64,000 nt of DNA from Leifsonia sp. Root227 (GTDB lineage Bacteria; Actinomycetota; Actinomycetes; Actinomycetales; Microbacteriaceae): positions 891,533 through 955,532 of the forward strand of contig NZ_LMIO01000002.1 in the NCBI RefSeq assembly GCF_001428745.1, written 5' to 3'. Within the stretch, counting starts at the first letter, position 1. Every line of letters starts with the position of its first letter. The notes under the pieces were generated by a model, which did not search any database, was not told where the DNA came from, and was given only the letters and a program-made list of their open reading frames with translations. The position numbers were made by a program, and so were the translations under genes. Shown one piece after another: positions 1 to 8,891 of the stretch.

Positions 1-54
1 GTCGCGCGCTGCGCGGCCGCCCGTCCGCGTTTCAGGATGCGCCGCGCACGGTCC

Positions 55-210
55 GGCGCCGTCCGCTCGTGCGAAGCGTGCGGTCACCGCGCCCGCGACC
101 GCACGTTCCGCACGACTCGTGCAGCACCGGATCGCGCGCGGCGCCGTCCGCTCGTGCGAAGCGTGCGGTCACCGCGCCCGCGACCGCACGTTCCGCACGA
201 CTCGTGCAGC
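55..210. repeat. Two direct copies of a 71-bp palindromic element
   Basis: A 71-bp unit at 55-125 recurs without a visible change at 140-210 (period 85, 14-bp spacer). Each unit contains a 19-bp imperfect inverted repeat with an 11-base loop: arms 67-85 and 97-115 in copy 1, 152-170 and 182-200 in copy 2, each with two mismatches. The element lies just past the stop codon of the minus-strand helicase gene at 225, so it could act as a transcription terminator or mRNA-stabilising hairpin. It could equally be a REP/BIME-like intergenic repeat. What precedes base 55 is not resolved. Confidence 0.85.
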
Positions 211-224
211 CGCAAGCGCCCGTG

Positions 225-2081
225 TCAGCCGCGGCCGAGGCGGCGGCGCAGGTAGTCGATTCGGGACTGGAGCTGCGTCACCGACGCCTGCGCGACCGCG
301 GGGCCGCCGCACGCGCGGCGCAGCTCGGCGTGGATGAGGCCGTGCGGCTCCCCCGTGTTCTTCGAGTACAGCCCGACCAGGCTGTTCAGCAGGCTGCGCT
401 GCTCCTTGAGGTTGCGGTACAGCGGCGCGGGCGGATGCCCGTCCGCCGCCGGCGGACGGGAGCTGGTGCGACGCGCCTGCCGCTGCTGCCGCTGCGTCAG
501 CAGCTCGTGCACCTGCTCCGGTTCCAGGATGCCGGGCAGCCCGATGAAGTCGTGCTCCTCGTCGCTGCCGGGCACCGCGAAGCTGCCGAACTCCTGGCCG
601 TCGTATAGGACCCTGTCGAAGTTCGCCTCTGAGCCGAGCGCCTCGAACGAGAACTCGTCCATCAACCCCTCTGATGCGCGCTCCTGCCGGTTCGCTTCCG
701 CCATCATGGCGTCTTCCGGGTTGAAGAAGTCGCCTTCGGCGTTCTCGTCCGTCGGCCGGTCGAGGGCGTGGTCGCGCTCCAGTTCGAGCGCGTTGGCGAG
801 AGCCATCAGCGTCGGTACGTTCGGCAGGAACACCGACGCCGTCTCCCCGCGTCGCCTCGCACGCACGAAACGTCCGATCGCCTGCGCGAAGAACAGCGGC
901 GTGGATGCGCTGGTCGCGTACACCCCGACCGCCAGCCGGGGAACGTCCACCCCCTCCGACACCATGCGCACCGCGACCATCCAGCGGGAGGTGCCCGCTG
1001 CGAACTCGGCGATCCTGTCGCTCGCCTCCTTCTCGTCGGAGAGCACCACTGTGACCGGCTCGCCGGAGATCTGCTGCAGCAGGTCGGCGTACGCGCGGGC
1101 GGCGTAGTGGTCGGTCGCGATGACCAGGCCGCCCGCATCCGGGATGGCGTTGCGCACCTCGGTGAGGCGGCGGTCAGCGGCGTTCAGGACCGCGGGGATC
1201 CATTCGCCGCGCGGATCGAGCGCCGTGCGCCAGGCCTGCGACGTGATGTCTTTGGTGTTGCCCTCGCCGAGCCGCGCCTCCATCTCGTCGCCTGTTTTGG
1301 TGCGCCAGCGCATGTGCCCGGCGTAGACCAGGAAGATCACCGGTCGCACGACGCCGTCTGCGAGGGCGCGGCCGTAGCCGTAGTTGTAGTCGGTGAGCGA
1401 CGTGCGGATGCCCGCCTTGTCCGGCAGGTACGTCACGAACGGGATGGGAGCGGTATCGGAGCGGAACGGCGTCCCGGTGAGCGAGAGGCGCCGGGTGGCA
1501 CGCTCGAACGCCTCGCGGATGCCGTCGCCCCAGCTCAGAGCGTCGCCGCCGTGGTGCACCTCGTCGAGGATCACGAGCGTGCGGTAGTTCTCCGTGATGT
1601 CTTTGTGCAGGCTCGGGCGCATCGCGACCTGCGCGTATGTGACAGCCACGCCCTTGAAGTGGCGGGCGTATCGGCCGTCCGAGTTCTTGAACTCCGGGTC
1701 GAGGTGCAGTCCGACGCGTTCTGCCGCTTCGGCCCACTGCCGCTTCAGGTGCTCGGTCGGGGCGACGACGGTGATGCGCTCGACAACTCGCCGTGCGAGC
1801 AGCTCGGTGGCGAGTCGCAGCGCGAACGTCGTCTTTCCCGCGCCGGGCGTCGCGGCGGCGAGGAAGTCGCGCGGCTCATGCTCGAAGTATGCGTCGAGCG
1901 CCTCGGCCTGCCAGGCACGCAGTTTGCCTGCTGTACCCCAGGCCGCTCTCTCCGGGAAGGAGGGCGACAGGTGTTCAGCGGCGAACGTTCCGGCGTGCGC
2001 ACCAGGGCGAAGCGAGGTATCGGGTTCTGTCGGCTGTTCCACTTGGATCAAATCTACCGGCTCCCGCCGACACTCGCCCAC
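225..2081 (-). CDS. DEAD/DEAH-box helicase (SF2)
   Basis: Predicted 618-residue superfamily 2 helicase. An ATPase core at about residues 50-210 shows Walker A (ATPGAGKTT, 77-85), a DEVH box (173-176) and motif III (SLTGTPFRSD, 200-209). A C-terminal helicase domain follows, with the arginine-rich motif VI AIGRFVRARRRG. The last 150 residues are not recognised. The arrangement resembles restriction-type or UvrB-like helicases of unknown substrate that are common in actinobacteria. No methylase or nuclease gene is adjacent, so a restriction role is not supported. The start is GTG at 2081, with a GGGGGA stretch about 6-8 bases upstream; internal TTG or GTG codons near residue 11-14 are alternatives. 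It is divergent from the SGNH hydrolase and ends at the palindromic repeat. Confidence 0.85.
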   Translation of the reverse strand: MGECRREPVDLIQVEQPTEPDTSLRPGAHAGTFAAEHLSPSFPERAAWGTAGKLRAWQAEALDAYFEHEPRDFLAAATPGAGKTTFALRLATELLARRVVERITVVAPTEHLKRQWAEAAERVGLHLDPEFKNSDGRYARHFKGVAVTYAQVAMRPSLHKDITENYRTLVILDEVHHGGDALSWGDGIREAFERATRRLSLTGTPFRSDTAPIPFVTYLPDKAGIRTSLTDYNYGYGRALADGVVRPVIFLVYAGHMRWRTKTGDEMEARLGEGNTKDITSQAWRTALDPRGEWIPAVLNAADRRLTEVRNAIPDAGGLVIATDHYAARAYADLLQQISGEPVTVVLSDEKEASDRIAEFAAGTSRWMVAVRMVSEGVDVPRLAVGVYATSASTPLFFAQAIGRFVRARRRGETASVFLPNVPTLMALANALELERDHALDRPTDENAEGDFFNPEDAMMAEANRQERASEGLMDEFSFEALGSEANFDRVLYDGQEFGSFAVPGSDEEHDFIGLPGILEPEQVHELLTQRQQRQARRTSSRPPAADGHPPAPLYRNLKEQRSLLNSLVGLYSKNTGEPHGLIHAELRRACGGPAVAQASVTQLQSRIDYLRRRLGRG

Positions 2082-2178
2082 GCGTCCCCCACCCCCGGGC
2101 GTGCCGCATCACCGGTGGCGGCGCGTTCGAGAGCGACGCTCGGCGGGAGGGCAGAATGGCTGGGTGCAGAATGAAGGT

Positions 2179-2967
2179 ATGGCAGTCGCTCAGCATCCGT
2201 GGTCCCGCTATGTCGCACTCGGCGACTCGTTCACGGAAGGCATCGGCGATCCAGAGCCCGGCAGCCCCGGCGGTCACCGCGGCTGGGCCGATCGGGTCGC
2301 CGAGGTGCTCAGCCAGCAGACCGACGACTTCGCGTACGCCAACCTCGCTGTGCGCGGCAAGCTGATCAAGCAGATCCTGGATGAGCAGGTCGAGCCGGCT
2401 GTCGCGCTGCGGCCCGACCTCGTCACCATCTCCGCGGGCGGCAACGACGTCATCCGCCCCGGCACCGACCCGGACGCCATCGCCGCCCTGTTCGACGACG
2501 CGGTCTCACGGCTGAGCGTCGACGGGGCGACCATCGTCGTCTTCACCGGCGTCGACGTCGGCTTCTCCCCCGTGTTCCGCGGTATCCGCGGCAAGGTGGC
2601 GATCTACAACGAGAACGTGCGCGCCGTCGCCGCCAAGTACGACTGCATCGTGGCCGACCAGTGGGCGCTCACCGAGATACAGGACCAGCGGATGTGGGCG
2701 CCGGACCGCCTGCACCTGGCGCCGCTCGGCCACCACACGGTCGCGCGCATGGTGCTCGCCGCCCTCAACGTCGAGAACGACCTGCAGCCGCTGCAGCCCG
2801 AGCCGCTGCCGGAGCGCACCTGGCGCCAGGCGCGCGCGGAGGACCTGTCCTGGGCGCGCGAGTACCTCGTCCCGTGGGTGCTCCGGCGCGTCCGCCACCA
2901 GTCCTCCGGCGACCACGTCCTCCCCAAGCGCCCGGACGCGGGCCCCTTCCGCCTCCCCGAGCTCTGA
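2179..2967 (+). CDS. SGNH/GDSL-family hydrolase
   Basis: A 262-residue esterase or lipase-like hydrolase of the SGNH fold. Block I is GDS with the nucleophile at Ser17, block III is GGND at 87-90, and block V has Asp176 and His179 in APDRLHL, completing the Ser-Asp-His triad. There is no signal peptide, so it probably acts in the cytoplasm; the substrate is unknown. The ATG at 2179 starts the conserved domain almost at once. An in-frame GTG at 2164 lies 13 bases after GGGAGG and is a reasonable alternative that adds five residues. The gene is convergent with the D,D-carboxypeptidase gene. Confidence 0.85.
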   Translation: MAVAQHPWSRYVALGDSFTEGIGDPEPGSPGGHRGWADRVAEVLSQQTDDFAYANLAVRGKLIKQILDEQVEPAVALRPDLVTISAGGNDVIRPGTDPDAIAALFDDAVSRLSVDGATIVVFTGVDVGFSPVFRGIRGKVAIYNENVRAVAAKYDCIVADQWALTEIQDQRMWAPDRLHLAPLGHHTVARMVLAALNVENDLQPLQPEPLPERTWRQARAEDLSWAREYLVPWVLRRVRHQSSGDHVLPKRPDAGPFRLPEL

Positions 2968-2969
2968 CC

Positions 2970-3002
2970 CGCCTCCCCAAGCAATCGAGGCTGGGCGAGG
3001 CG
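2970..3002. terminator. Possible bidirectional terminator hairpin
   Basis: Arms at 2970-2982 and 2990-3002 pair at 11 of 13 positions around a 7-base loop. The hairpin fills the 39-bp gap between two convergent genes. It has no T-run, so the call rests on position and pairing alone. Confidence 0.4.
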
Positions 3003-3006
3003 TCGG

Positions 3007-4248
3007 TCAGGCGCCGAGGCCGCCGGGGTGGGCGAGGCGCCAGCCGAAGCCGGGGTCCGGCACGTCGCGGGCCAGCGCGAGCTCGGCGGTCTGGGTCTTG
3101 CCGTTCAGGGTGAAGGTGACCTGACCGACCACGTCCCCCTTGCGTCCCGACTGGATGGTGCGCGTCTGCAGGTCGACCTGGATGGGCGTGTCCGACCACA
3201 CGACGAAGCTCTTCGTCGAGGTGGAGACGAGGGCGGATCGCGCTCCCCAGGGGGTCGAGTACGTGCCGTACGACTGGCCGACGCTGGACGCATCCACCTG
3301 GTGGAAGCCGCCCTTCATGCTCACCAGCAGCGCCTTGACGGCTGCCCACAGGTCGTCGTGAGTCGGCGCGCCGAGCACGGCGCCGACCACGCGCACCTTG
3401 TTGCTGCCGACGCCGATCTCCGCGGAGAACAGCAGGCAGTTGCCCGCCTCGTCCGTGTTGCCCGTCTTGATGCCGTCGATGCCCTCGAAGCCGAGCAGGG
3501 TGTTCGTGTTGTCCTGCGCCCCTGCGCCCGGAAGAGTCGCCGACTTCTGCGAGACGATCGCGGACAGCACGGGGTCGGCGAGCACGAGCTTGCCGATGCC
3601 GATCAGATCCTTGGTGGTGCTGACGCTGCCAGGGTCGAGTCCGTCCGGGCTGGTGAGGTGCGTCTCGGTGAACTTCTTGCTGTCGAGCCAGGTATTCGCG
3701 GCCTTCACGAACGCGTCGGAGGAGCCGTACGCCCAGTTGGCGAGCGAGATGGCGTAGTTGTTCGCGGACGGGAGCAGCATCGCGGTGAGCGCCTGCTTCT
3801 CGGTCATCGACGTTCCTGCGACGACGGGCGCCCACGATCCGCCCTCGCTGATGACCTCGTTCCAGATGTCGACGTCCTTCTGGGTGAAGTCGATCGTCGG
3901 CCCGTCCGATCCTCCGGTGATGGGCTTCTTGTCGAGCACGACCAGCGCGGTGATCGTCTTCGTCACGCTGGCGATCGGCAGGCTCTTGTCGCTGCCGTGG
4001 TATTCGGTCGCACCGTCCACATCCGGAGCGGAGATGGCGCTCGCACCCCAGCCAGGCCAGGCGAGCTGCGCAGCGGGCTGCACGATGCTCTTCTCGTGCT
4101 GCACGACCGCCGCTGTGGCCGGCACGGGACCGAACAGCGACCCGGACAGGTACATCAGGCTCGCGAGGACGACCCCGACGAGGCTGAAGACGACGATCCG
4201 GCGACGGCGGTACACCTGGGGGGACACTCGGCGGGACTGGTCTTGCAC
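3007..4248 (-). CDS. D-alanyl-D-alanine carboxypeptidase (peptidase S11)
   Basis: A 413-residue penicillin-binding-protein-type carboxypeptidase that would trim the terminal D-Ala from peptidoglycan stem peptides outside the membrane. All three active-site motifs are present: SVTK at 94-97, SAN at 161-163 and KTG at 261-263. An Arg-rich segment (14-17) followed by one hydrophobic helix (about 18-38) acts as signal anchor. The C-terminal part (about 290-413) fits the beta-rich extension of this family. The GTG start at 4248 has a TAGAAT hexamer exactly six bases upstream and no clear ribosome-binding site, suggesting a leaderless message. Confidence 0.92.
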   Translation of the reverse strand: MQDQSRRVSPQVYRRRRIVVFSLVGVVLASLMYLSGSLFGPVPATAAVVQHEKSIVQPAAQLAWPGWGASAISAPDVDGATEYHGSDKSLPIASVTKTITALVVLDKKPITGGSDGPTIDFTQKDVDIWNEVISEGGSWAPVVAGTSMTEKQALTAMLLPSANNYAISLANWAYGSSDAFVKAANTWLDSKKFTETHLTSPDGLDPGSVSTTKDLIGIGKLVLADPVLSAIVSQKSATLPGAGAQDNTNTLLGFEGIDGIKTGNTDEAGNCLLFSAEIGVGSNKVRVVGAVLGAPTHDDLWAAVKALLVSMKGGFHQVDASSVGQSYGTYSTPWGARSALVSTSTKSFVVWSDTPIQVDLQTRTIQSGRKGDVVGQVTFTLNGKTQTAELALARDVPDPGFGWRLAHPGGLGA

Positions 4249-4254
4249 CCGAGA

Positions 4255-4260
4255 ATTCTA
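4255..4260 (-). promoter_or_regulatory. -10 hexamer of the carboxypeptidase gene
   Basis: TAGAAT on the minus strand sits six bases before the GTG start at 4248. This spacing places the transcription start at or next to the start codon, as in leaderless actinobacterial genes. No convincing -35 was found. Confidence 0.5.
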
Positions 4261-4335
4261 TGCGGGGCTACCGAGGCGTCCCCTGAGAACGCGCCATAAG
4301 CGCGGAGAGCGCCGAGCGAGCCGAGCGCGCAACGG

Positions 4336-5139
4336 TCACCGCATCAGTGCCCAGAGCGCCACCGCACTCGCCGACGCGACGTTCAGCGAGTCCACTCCGT
4401 GCAGCATCGGGATGGTCACCACCGTGTCGGCGGCCGCCAGCGCCCTGCGGCTCAGTCCGTCGCCCTCCGACCCGAGCACCAGCGCCACCCGTTCCGGAGC
4501 GGCTGCGGCGTACGCGCCGAGCTCCATCGCGTCGTCCGCCAGCGCCAGCGCGGCGATCTCGAACCCGGCGTCGTGCAGGATCGGCGCCGCCTCGTCCCAC
4601 TCAGGGATGCGCGTCCACGGCACCTGCAGCACCGTGCCCATGCTCACCCGCACGCTCCTGCGGTACAGCGGGTCTGCGCAACGCGGGCTCACCAGGACCG
4701 CGTCTGCGCCGAGCCCGGCGACCGAGCGGAAGATCGCCCCGACGTTGGTGTGGTCGACGATGTCCTCCAGCACCACCACGCGCCGCGCATCCCGCAGCAG
4801 CGACGCGGGCTGCGGCAGCTCTGGCCTGTGCATCGCCGCGAGGGCTCCACGGTGCAGGTGGTAGCCGGTGAGCTCCTCCAGCACGCCGCTCTCCCCCACG
4901 AACACGGGCACGTCGGGGTAGTCGGCGAGCAGCGGCTCCAGGTCGGCCAGCCACTGCTCCTGCAGCAGCACGGAACGCGGCCGGTGTCCGGCAGCCAGCG
5001 CGCGCGTGATGACCTTCGACGACTCCGCGATGTACAGCCCGCCCTCCGGCTCGCTGACGCGCCGCAAGGCGACGTCGGTGAGCCGCGAATAGTCTGCGAG
5101 CCCGTCTGCAGTCAGGTCGGTGATGCGATGGATGCGCAC
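4336..5139 (-). CDS. SpoU/TrmH-family RNA methyltransferase
   Basis: A 267-residue SPOUT-class 2'-O-ribose methyltransferase acting on rRNA or tRNA with S-adenosylmethionine. The N-terminal part (1-110) fits a substrate-binding domain. The catalytic part contains the family motifs NVGAIFRSVAGLGAD (motif 1), VLGSEGDGLS (motif 2) and a C-terminal IPM...DSLNVASASAVAL knot segment. The exact target nucleotide cannot be read from the sequence. The GTG start at 5139 is preceded by a GAGAGG stretch about 9 bases upstream. It is divergent from the sirtuin gene, 120 bp away. Confidence 0.9.
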   Translation of the reverse strand: MRIHRITDLTADGLADYSRLTDVALRRVSEPEGGLYIAESSKVITRALAAGHRPRSVLLQEQWLADLEPLLADYPDVPVFVGESGVLEELTGYHLHRGALAAMHRPELPQPASLLRDARRVVVLEDIVDHTNVGAIFRSVAGLGADAVLVSPRCADPLYRRSVRVSMGTVLQVPWTRIPEWDEAAPILHDAGFEIAALALADDAMELGAYAAAAPERVALVLGSEGDGLSRRALAAADTVVTIPMLHGVDSLNVASASAVALWALMR

Positions 5140-5199
5140 GGCGGAAGCCTCTCGTCATGCACCGGAGGATCGCGGTGCAGCTTACAGATTGCCAGTCGT

Positions 5200-5254
5200 C
5201 GGAAACATTCCGGAAAACTCGCGTGTTTAGACTGCAAGAAGCATCGACAGGAGG
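5200..5254 (+). promoter_or_regulatory. Sirtuin gene promoter region and RBS
   Basis: A TAGACT -10-like hexamer lies at 5228-5233 and a strong AGGAGG ribosome-binding site at 5249-5254, five bases before the GTG start. Upstream is a 13-bp perfect palindrome, CGGAA-ACA-TTCCG (5200-5212), in the place where a regulator could bind; no known consensus was matched. The -35 is not clear. Confidence 0.45.
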
Positions 5255-5259
5255 CGCAC

Positions 5260-6105
5260 GTGGCAACAGTGACGACGGAGCTCCCTGCCGAGCTGGCGCG
5301 CGACCTCGACAGGACGGTTGAGCTGCTGGCAGGACGCCGGTTCGCCCTGCTCACCGGCGCAGGCGTCTCGACCGACTCCGGCATCCCCGACTACCGAGGC
5401 GAGGGCGCGCCGAAGCGCACGCCGATGACGTTCCAGCAGTTCCTCGCCGACGACACGTACCGCAAGCGCTACTGGGCAGGCAGCCATCTCGGTTACCGCC
5501 GGTTCGCCGCCGCCGCCCCGAACGACGGGCACCGCGCCATCGCAGCGCTCGAACTCGGCGGCGCTGCCAACGGCGTCGTCACGCAGAACGTCGACGGCCT
5601 GCACAAGCAGGCCGGTTCCCGCAAGGTCGTCGATCTGCACGGCGCGATGGACAGGGTGCTCTGCCTGGTCTGCGGCCAGATCTTCGCCCGCGAGGCCATC
5701 GCGGCCCGCATCGAGCAGGCCAACCCGTGGCTGGATGCGGACGGCGCGGTCGAGATCGCCCCGGACGGCGACGCGATCGTCACCGATGTGGATGCGTTCC
5801 AGGTTCCGGACTGCACCGTCTGCGGCGGCCACCTCAAGCCGGACGTGGTGTTCTTCGGCGAGTTCATCCCCGCGGAGAAGTACCGCGAGGCGAGCGCACT
5901 GGTCCGCAGCTCGGACGCGCTGCTGATCGCAGGGTCGTCCCTGGCGGTCAACTCGGGCATCCGGTTGCTGGAGGAGGCCAGGCGCCGCAAGCTCCCCATC
6001 GTGATCGTGAACAGGGGCGAGACGAAGGGCGACGGCCGCGCGACCATTAAGCTGAACGCAGGGACGACGGAGACACTCGTCGAACTCGCCGCCAGACTCA
6101 CCTAG
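5260..6105 (+). CDS. NAD-dependent protein deacylase, sirtuin (Sir2) family
   Basis: A 281-residue Sir2 enzyme that removes acyl groups from lysines while consuming NAD. The Rossmann motif GAGVSTDSGIPDYRG spans 33-47, the TQNVDGLH motif 108-115, and the catalytic His is 127 in DLHG. The zinc ribbon has Cys135/Cys138 and Cys185/Cys188, with an insertion of about 45 residues between the pairs. GSSLAVNSG near 231 completes the NAD pocket. The start is the GTG with AGGAGG five bases upstream. The histidine phosphatase follows after 38 bp on the same strand. Targets are unknown. Confidence 0.93.
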   Translation: MATVTTELPAELARDLDRTVELLAGRRFALLTGAGVSTDSGIPDYRGEGAPKRTPMTFQQFLADDTYRKRYWAGSHLGYRRFAAAAPNDGHRAIAALELGGAANGVVTQNVDGLHKQAGSRKVVDLHGAMDRVLCLVCGQIFAREAIAARIEQANPWLDADGAVEIAPDGDAIVTDVDAFQVPDCTVCGGHLKPDVVFFGEFIPAEKYREASALVRSSDALLIAGSSLAVNSGIRLLEEARRRKLPIVIVNRGETKGDGRATIKLNAGTTETLVELAARLT

Positions 6106-6143
6106 CTCCAGGCGGCCTCCGCGTCCGCGATGAAAGGACGCGT

Positions 6144-6743
6144 GTGACCAGAATCTCCCTCGTTCGCCACGGTCAGACCGACTGGAACCTCGCCAAACGC
6201 ATCCAGGGGTCGAGCGACATCCCGCTGAACAGCACAGGCCGCGAACAGGCCGATGCCACGGGCCGCGCGCTCGCCGGAGGACGCTACGACGCCATCTACG
6301 CCAGCCCGCTGAGCCGAGCGACCGAGACGGCGAGCATCATCGCGTCGCACACCGGTCTGGATGCGCCCCTCCCCCTCCCCGAGGTCGCCGAGCGCCGCTA
6401 CGGAGACGCGGAGGGCCTCACCGGAGCCGAGATCCTGGCCCGCTGGCCGGAGGGAACGCCGGTGCCAGGCCGCGAGTCGCGCGACGAGGTCGTGGAGCGC
6501 GCGCTGCCCGCCCTGCTTGCGCTGGGCGAGCAGCACCCAGGAGAGTCCGTCATCGTCGTCAGTCACGGCGGCGTGATCGGATCGCTGGTGCGCCACGTCA
6601 CAGGCCACGCGCTTCCCGGCCCGGGTGAGGTCATCCCGAACGGCTCCGTGCACGAGTTCGTCTACGAAGACGGAACTCTTACCCTCGACCGCTTCAACCT
6701 GCACCCGGAAGACCGGGACCTGTTCACCGCGTCCGTGCTCTGA
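6144..6743 (+). CDS. Histidine phosphatase family protein
   Basis: A 199-residue member of the phosphoglycerate-mutase-like phosphatase superfamily. The phospho-accepting histidine is His9 in LVRHGQTDWN. A second catalytic histidine lies in VVSHGGVIGSL in the C-terminal third, and the SPLSRATETA segment is typical. Such proteins are often annotated as phosphoglycerate mutases, but most are phosphatases of varied small substrates; which one applies here cannot be decided. The GTG start has an AAAGGA site about 5 bases upstream. Confidence 0.88.
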   Translation: MTRISLVRHGQTDWNLAKRIQGSSDIPLNSTGREQADATGRALAGGRYDAIYASPLSRATETASIIASHTGLDAPLPLPEVAERRYGDAEGLTGAEILARWPEGTPVPGRESRDEVVERALPALLALGEQHPGESVIVVSHGGVIGSLVRHVTGHALPGPGEVIPNGSVHEFVYEDGTLTLDRFNLHPEDRDLFTASVL

Positions 6744-6788
6744 CCCCTCTGTTCTCTGACTCCCCGTGTTCTCAGTCAGACGCGCGGA

Positions 6789-8837
6789 CTACAGCCCATC
6801 GCACGGCGTGAGGAATTCGACCCCGGCGTTCAACACGGTCGGACCGCCGACCAGGGTGACGGTCCGGACACCGAGTCGTCCCATATCGGCCAGCACGCCG
6901 CTCGGCACGCAGCTCCCCGGCGCGAGGTACAGCGGCGACGACGTCTTTCCCGCCCAGCTGCTCGCCGCGAGCGCATCGGCATAGCCGAATCCGGTGGCGA
7001 TGACAGCGGTGGATGCGGTGGGATACGTGCTCACATTGACCGCTTCCGCGGTGGCGTACCGATCCTGTCCGGCGAGGCGGTCGACCGTGTAGCCGCTCTT
7101 GGTCAGAGACAACTCCACGCCTGACGACATGACAGCCGACCCTCCGACCAACTCGACCTTCTTCGTGCCGAGGGATTTCAGCAGCGCCGCCGTGGCGGAG
7201 TCGACGGAGCTCGCCGCCCCATCGACGAGGAGCACCGGCGCGCCCTTCGATCCGGCTGCCCCACCCGCCGAGAGTGCGTCGGGGAAGTTCGCGCCGGAGG
7301 CGAGGTAGACCGTGTTCGCCGTGGAGAACGCGCCCTTCGCCACCGAGCGCGACGTGGCGAACCTGTCGTCTCCCGCTGCCCGGTTCACCGTCGCCGACGG
7401 CGCGGCCGTTCGCAGCTGGCTGAGAACGTGATCCGACACGGAGGCCGGGCCTCCGGCGACCACGATCGTCGTCGGCTTGAGGCGGGAGACCTCAGCGGCG
7501 ACATCCGCTGTGAGGCCGGTCGGCGGCGTGAGCAGGAGCGGTCCGCCTCGCTTCGTGGCGGCGGGACCGGCGGCGAGGGCATCCGGGTAGTTCAGCCCGG
7601 ACGCCACGTAGACCACCGGGGCCGTGCCGGGGAACGCCTTCTTCGAGACGGCAACAGACGTCGCGAAGCGGTCGCTGCCCGCCACCCGGTCGGTGGTGAG
7701 CTTCCGGAGGACGGAGATCAGGGTGTCCCCGGAGCGTGCACCCGAGACATAGGCCGTGCCCGTGGCCGGGTTCACCGCGACGTCGGCCGGGGTCGTGACG
7801 GGCAGACCGGCGACGACCTCCTTCGAGGCGGTGTCGATCGCGAACACCTCGTTGATCGTCCCGCCCTCGAACGGCTGGGAGACGGCGGCGTAGAGCGTGC
7901 CTGCGGTCGGATCGACCTCGAGCGATTCCGCCTGCGCGGGAAGCTCGATGGTCGACGATACGGCGGATGCGCCGCGCGGCACGAGAGCCAGCTCGTACGT
8001 GGTCGCCGACGGCGCCGTGCGGCGAGAGACGTACACGGTGCCCGTCGCAGGGTCGACCGTCGCCACGTCCGCGACTCCGGTCAGCGGAACCGTCTTCGTC
8101 AGCGCGTTCGTCGCCGTGCTGAACGCGTACAGCGTGGAGGCGGTCGGCGACATCGTCACGGCGTACACGATGCCCGCTGCCGCATCGACAGTGACAGCGG
8201 ACGGGCCCTGCGTCGTCGACGGCAGCGGCACGGCCGTCGGTGTCACGCCTGTGCCGCCGACGGCGGAGGCGATCTGCGCCGCCGTCAGCACCAGGATGGA
8301 CGGCGTCGGCGTCCCGCCGACGGATCGTGTACCGACGAGGTAAACCGAGCCCGTCGCTGTGTCGACGGCCATCCCACTGTTGCCGCTGCTGCCCACGAGG
8401 TTCACGCTGCCGAGCGGGATGGTCGCCACCTGGGTCTTCGACGTCGTCGAGAACACGGCCAGTGAAGCCGTGCCGGCGGTGGTGTCCGCAATCGTGACGT
8501 ACACAAGGCCGCGCCCTGCGTCGATGTCGACGCCGTTCGGGATGTGCGGAAGCGGAAGCGTCTTGCTCACCGAGCCAGCGGCGAGGTCGAGCACCGTCAG
8601 GCTACTGGCGGTGCTGCTCGACACCAGGGCGAACATCGTGTTCGTCGCCGGGTCGATGGCCATCGTCGGGACTGTCGCCCACGGATCGGTGCCCGGCGCA
8701 GCTGGCAGCGTGTTGACGATCCGATACATCGACTGGGCGGCGTGGGCCGGCATCGCCCCGAGCATTGTCCCTGCGATCGCGGTCGCCGCCGCGATTCCGA
8801 CGGACGCGGCCGTCCTGATCCACCGTTTACCCAGCAT
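6789..8837 (-). CDS. Secreted beta-propeller protein with three CWB2 cell-wall-binding repeats
   Basis: A 682-residue exported protein. Residues 1-33 form a Sec signal peptide ending AHA-A. Residues about 40-380 consist of repeated PxTGTxY and DPATNTM-type strands typical of YVTN/YncE-like beta-propellers, mentioning values, differences and means but no catalytic motif. From about 385 to the end there are three cell-wall-binding repeat 2 units, recognised by RVAGxDRFATS, YPDALAA and VVGGxxxV; the first and second are full, the third is slightly diverged and ends with PCDGL. CWB2 repeats bind anionic wall polymers in Firmicutes and occur in many actinobacterial surface proteins. The ATG start has a GGGGGAGA ribosome-binding site. 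Confidence 0.9.
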   Translation of the reverse strand: MLGKRWIRTAASVGIAAATAIAGTMLGAMPAHAAQSMYRIVNTLPAAPGTDPWATVPTMAIDPATNTMFALVSSSTASSLTVLDLAAGSVSKTLPLPHIPNGVDIDAGRGLVYVTIADTTAGTASLAVFSTTSKTQVATIPLGSVNLVGSSGNSGMAVDTATGSVYLVGTRSVGGTPTPSILVLTAAQIASAVGGTGVTPTAVPLPSTTQGPSAVTVDAAAGIVYAVTMSPTASTLYAFSTATNALTKTVPLTGVADVATVDPATGTVYVSRRTAPSATTYELALVPRGASAVSSTIELPAQAESLEVDPTAGTLYAAVSQPFEGGTINEVFAIDTASKEVVAGLPVTTPADVAVNPATGTAYVSGARSGDTLISVLRKLTTDRVAGSDRFATSVAVSKKAFPGTAPVVYVASGLNYPDALAAGPAATKRGGPLLLTPPTGLTADVAAEVSRLKPTTIVVAGGPASVSDHVLSQLRTAAPSATVNRAAGDDRFATSRSVAKGAFSTANTVYLASGANFPDALSAGGAAGSKGAPVLLVDGAASSVDSATAALLKSLGTKKVELVGGSAVMSSGVELSLTKSGYTVDRLAGQDRYATAEAVNVSTYPTASTAVIATGFGYADALAASSWAGKTSSPLYLAPGSCVPSGVLADMGRLGVRTVTLVGGPTVLNAGVEFLTPCDGL

Positions 8838-8891
8838 CGAATTCTCCCCCCACTCGAAAAGTGCACCTGTGCACGCCTCGCGATTATGACA

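Noticed and set aside
69..608. Plus-strand frames reading through the palindromic repeat
   Set aside because: The products are Arg/Pro-rich translations of the repeat and of the antisense helicase sequence, with no start signal.
225..2081. Restriction-modification or defence role for the DEAD/DEAH helicase
   Set aside because: No methyltransferase, nuclease or other defence gene is adjacent, and the helicase type is widespread in non-defence contexts.
5200..5212. ECF-sigma-type GGAAAC promoter for the sirtuin gene
   Set aside because: GGAAAC is present but no matching -10 occurs at the required spacing; the TAGACT/AGGAGG pair explains expression better.
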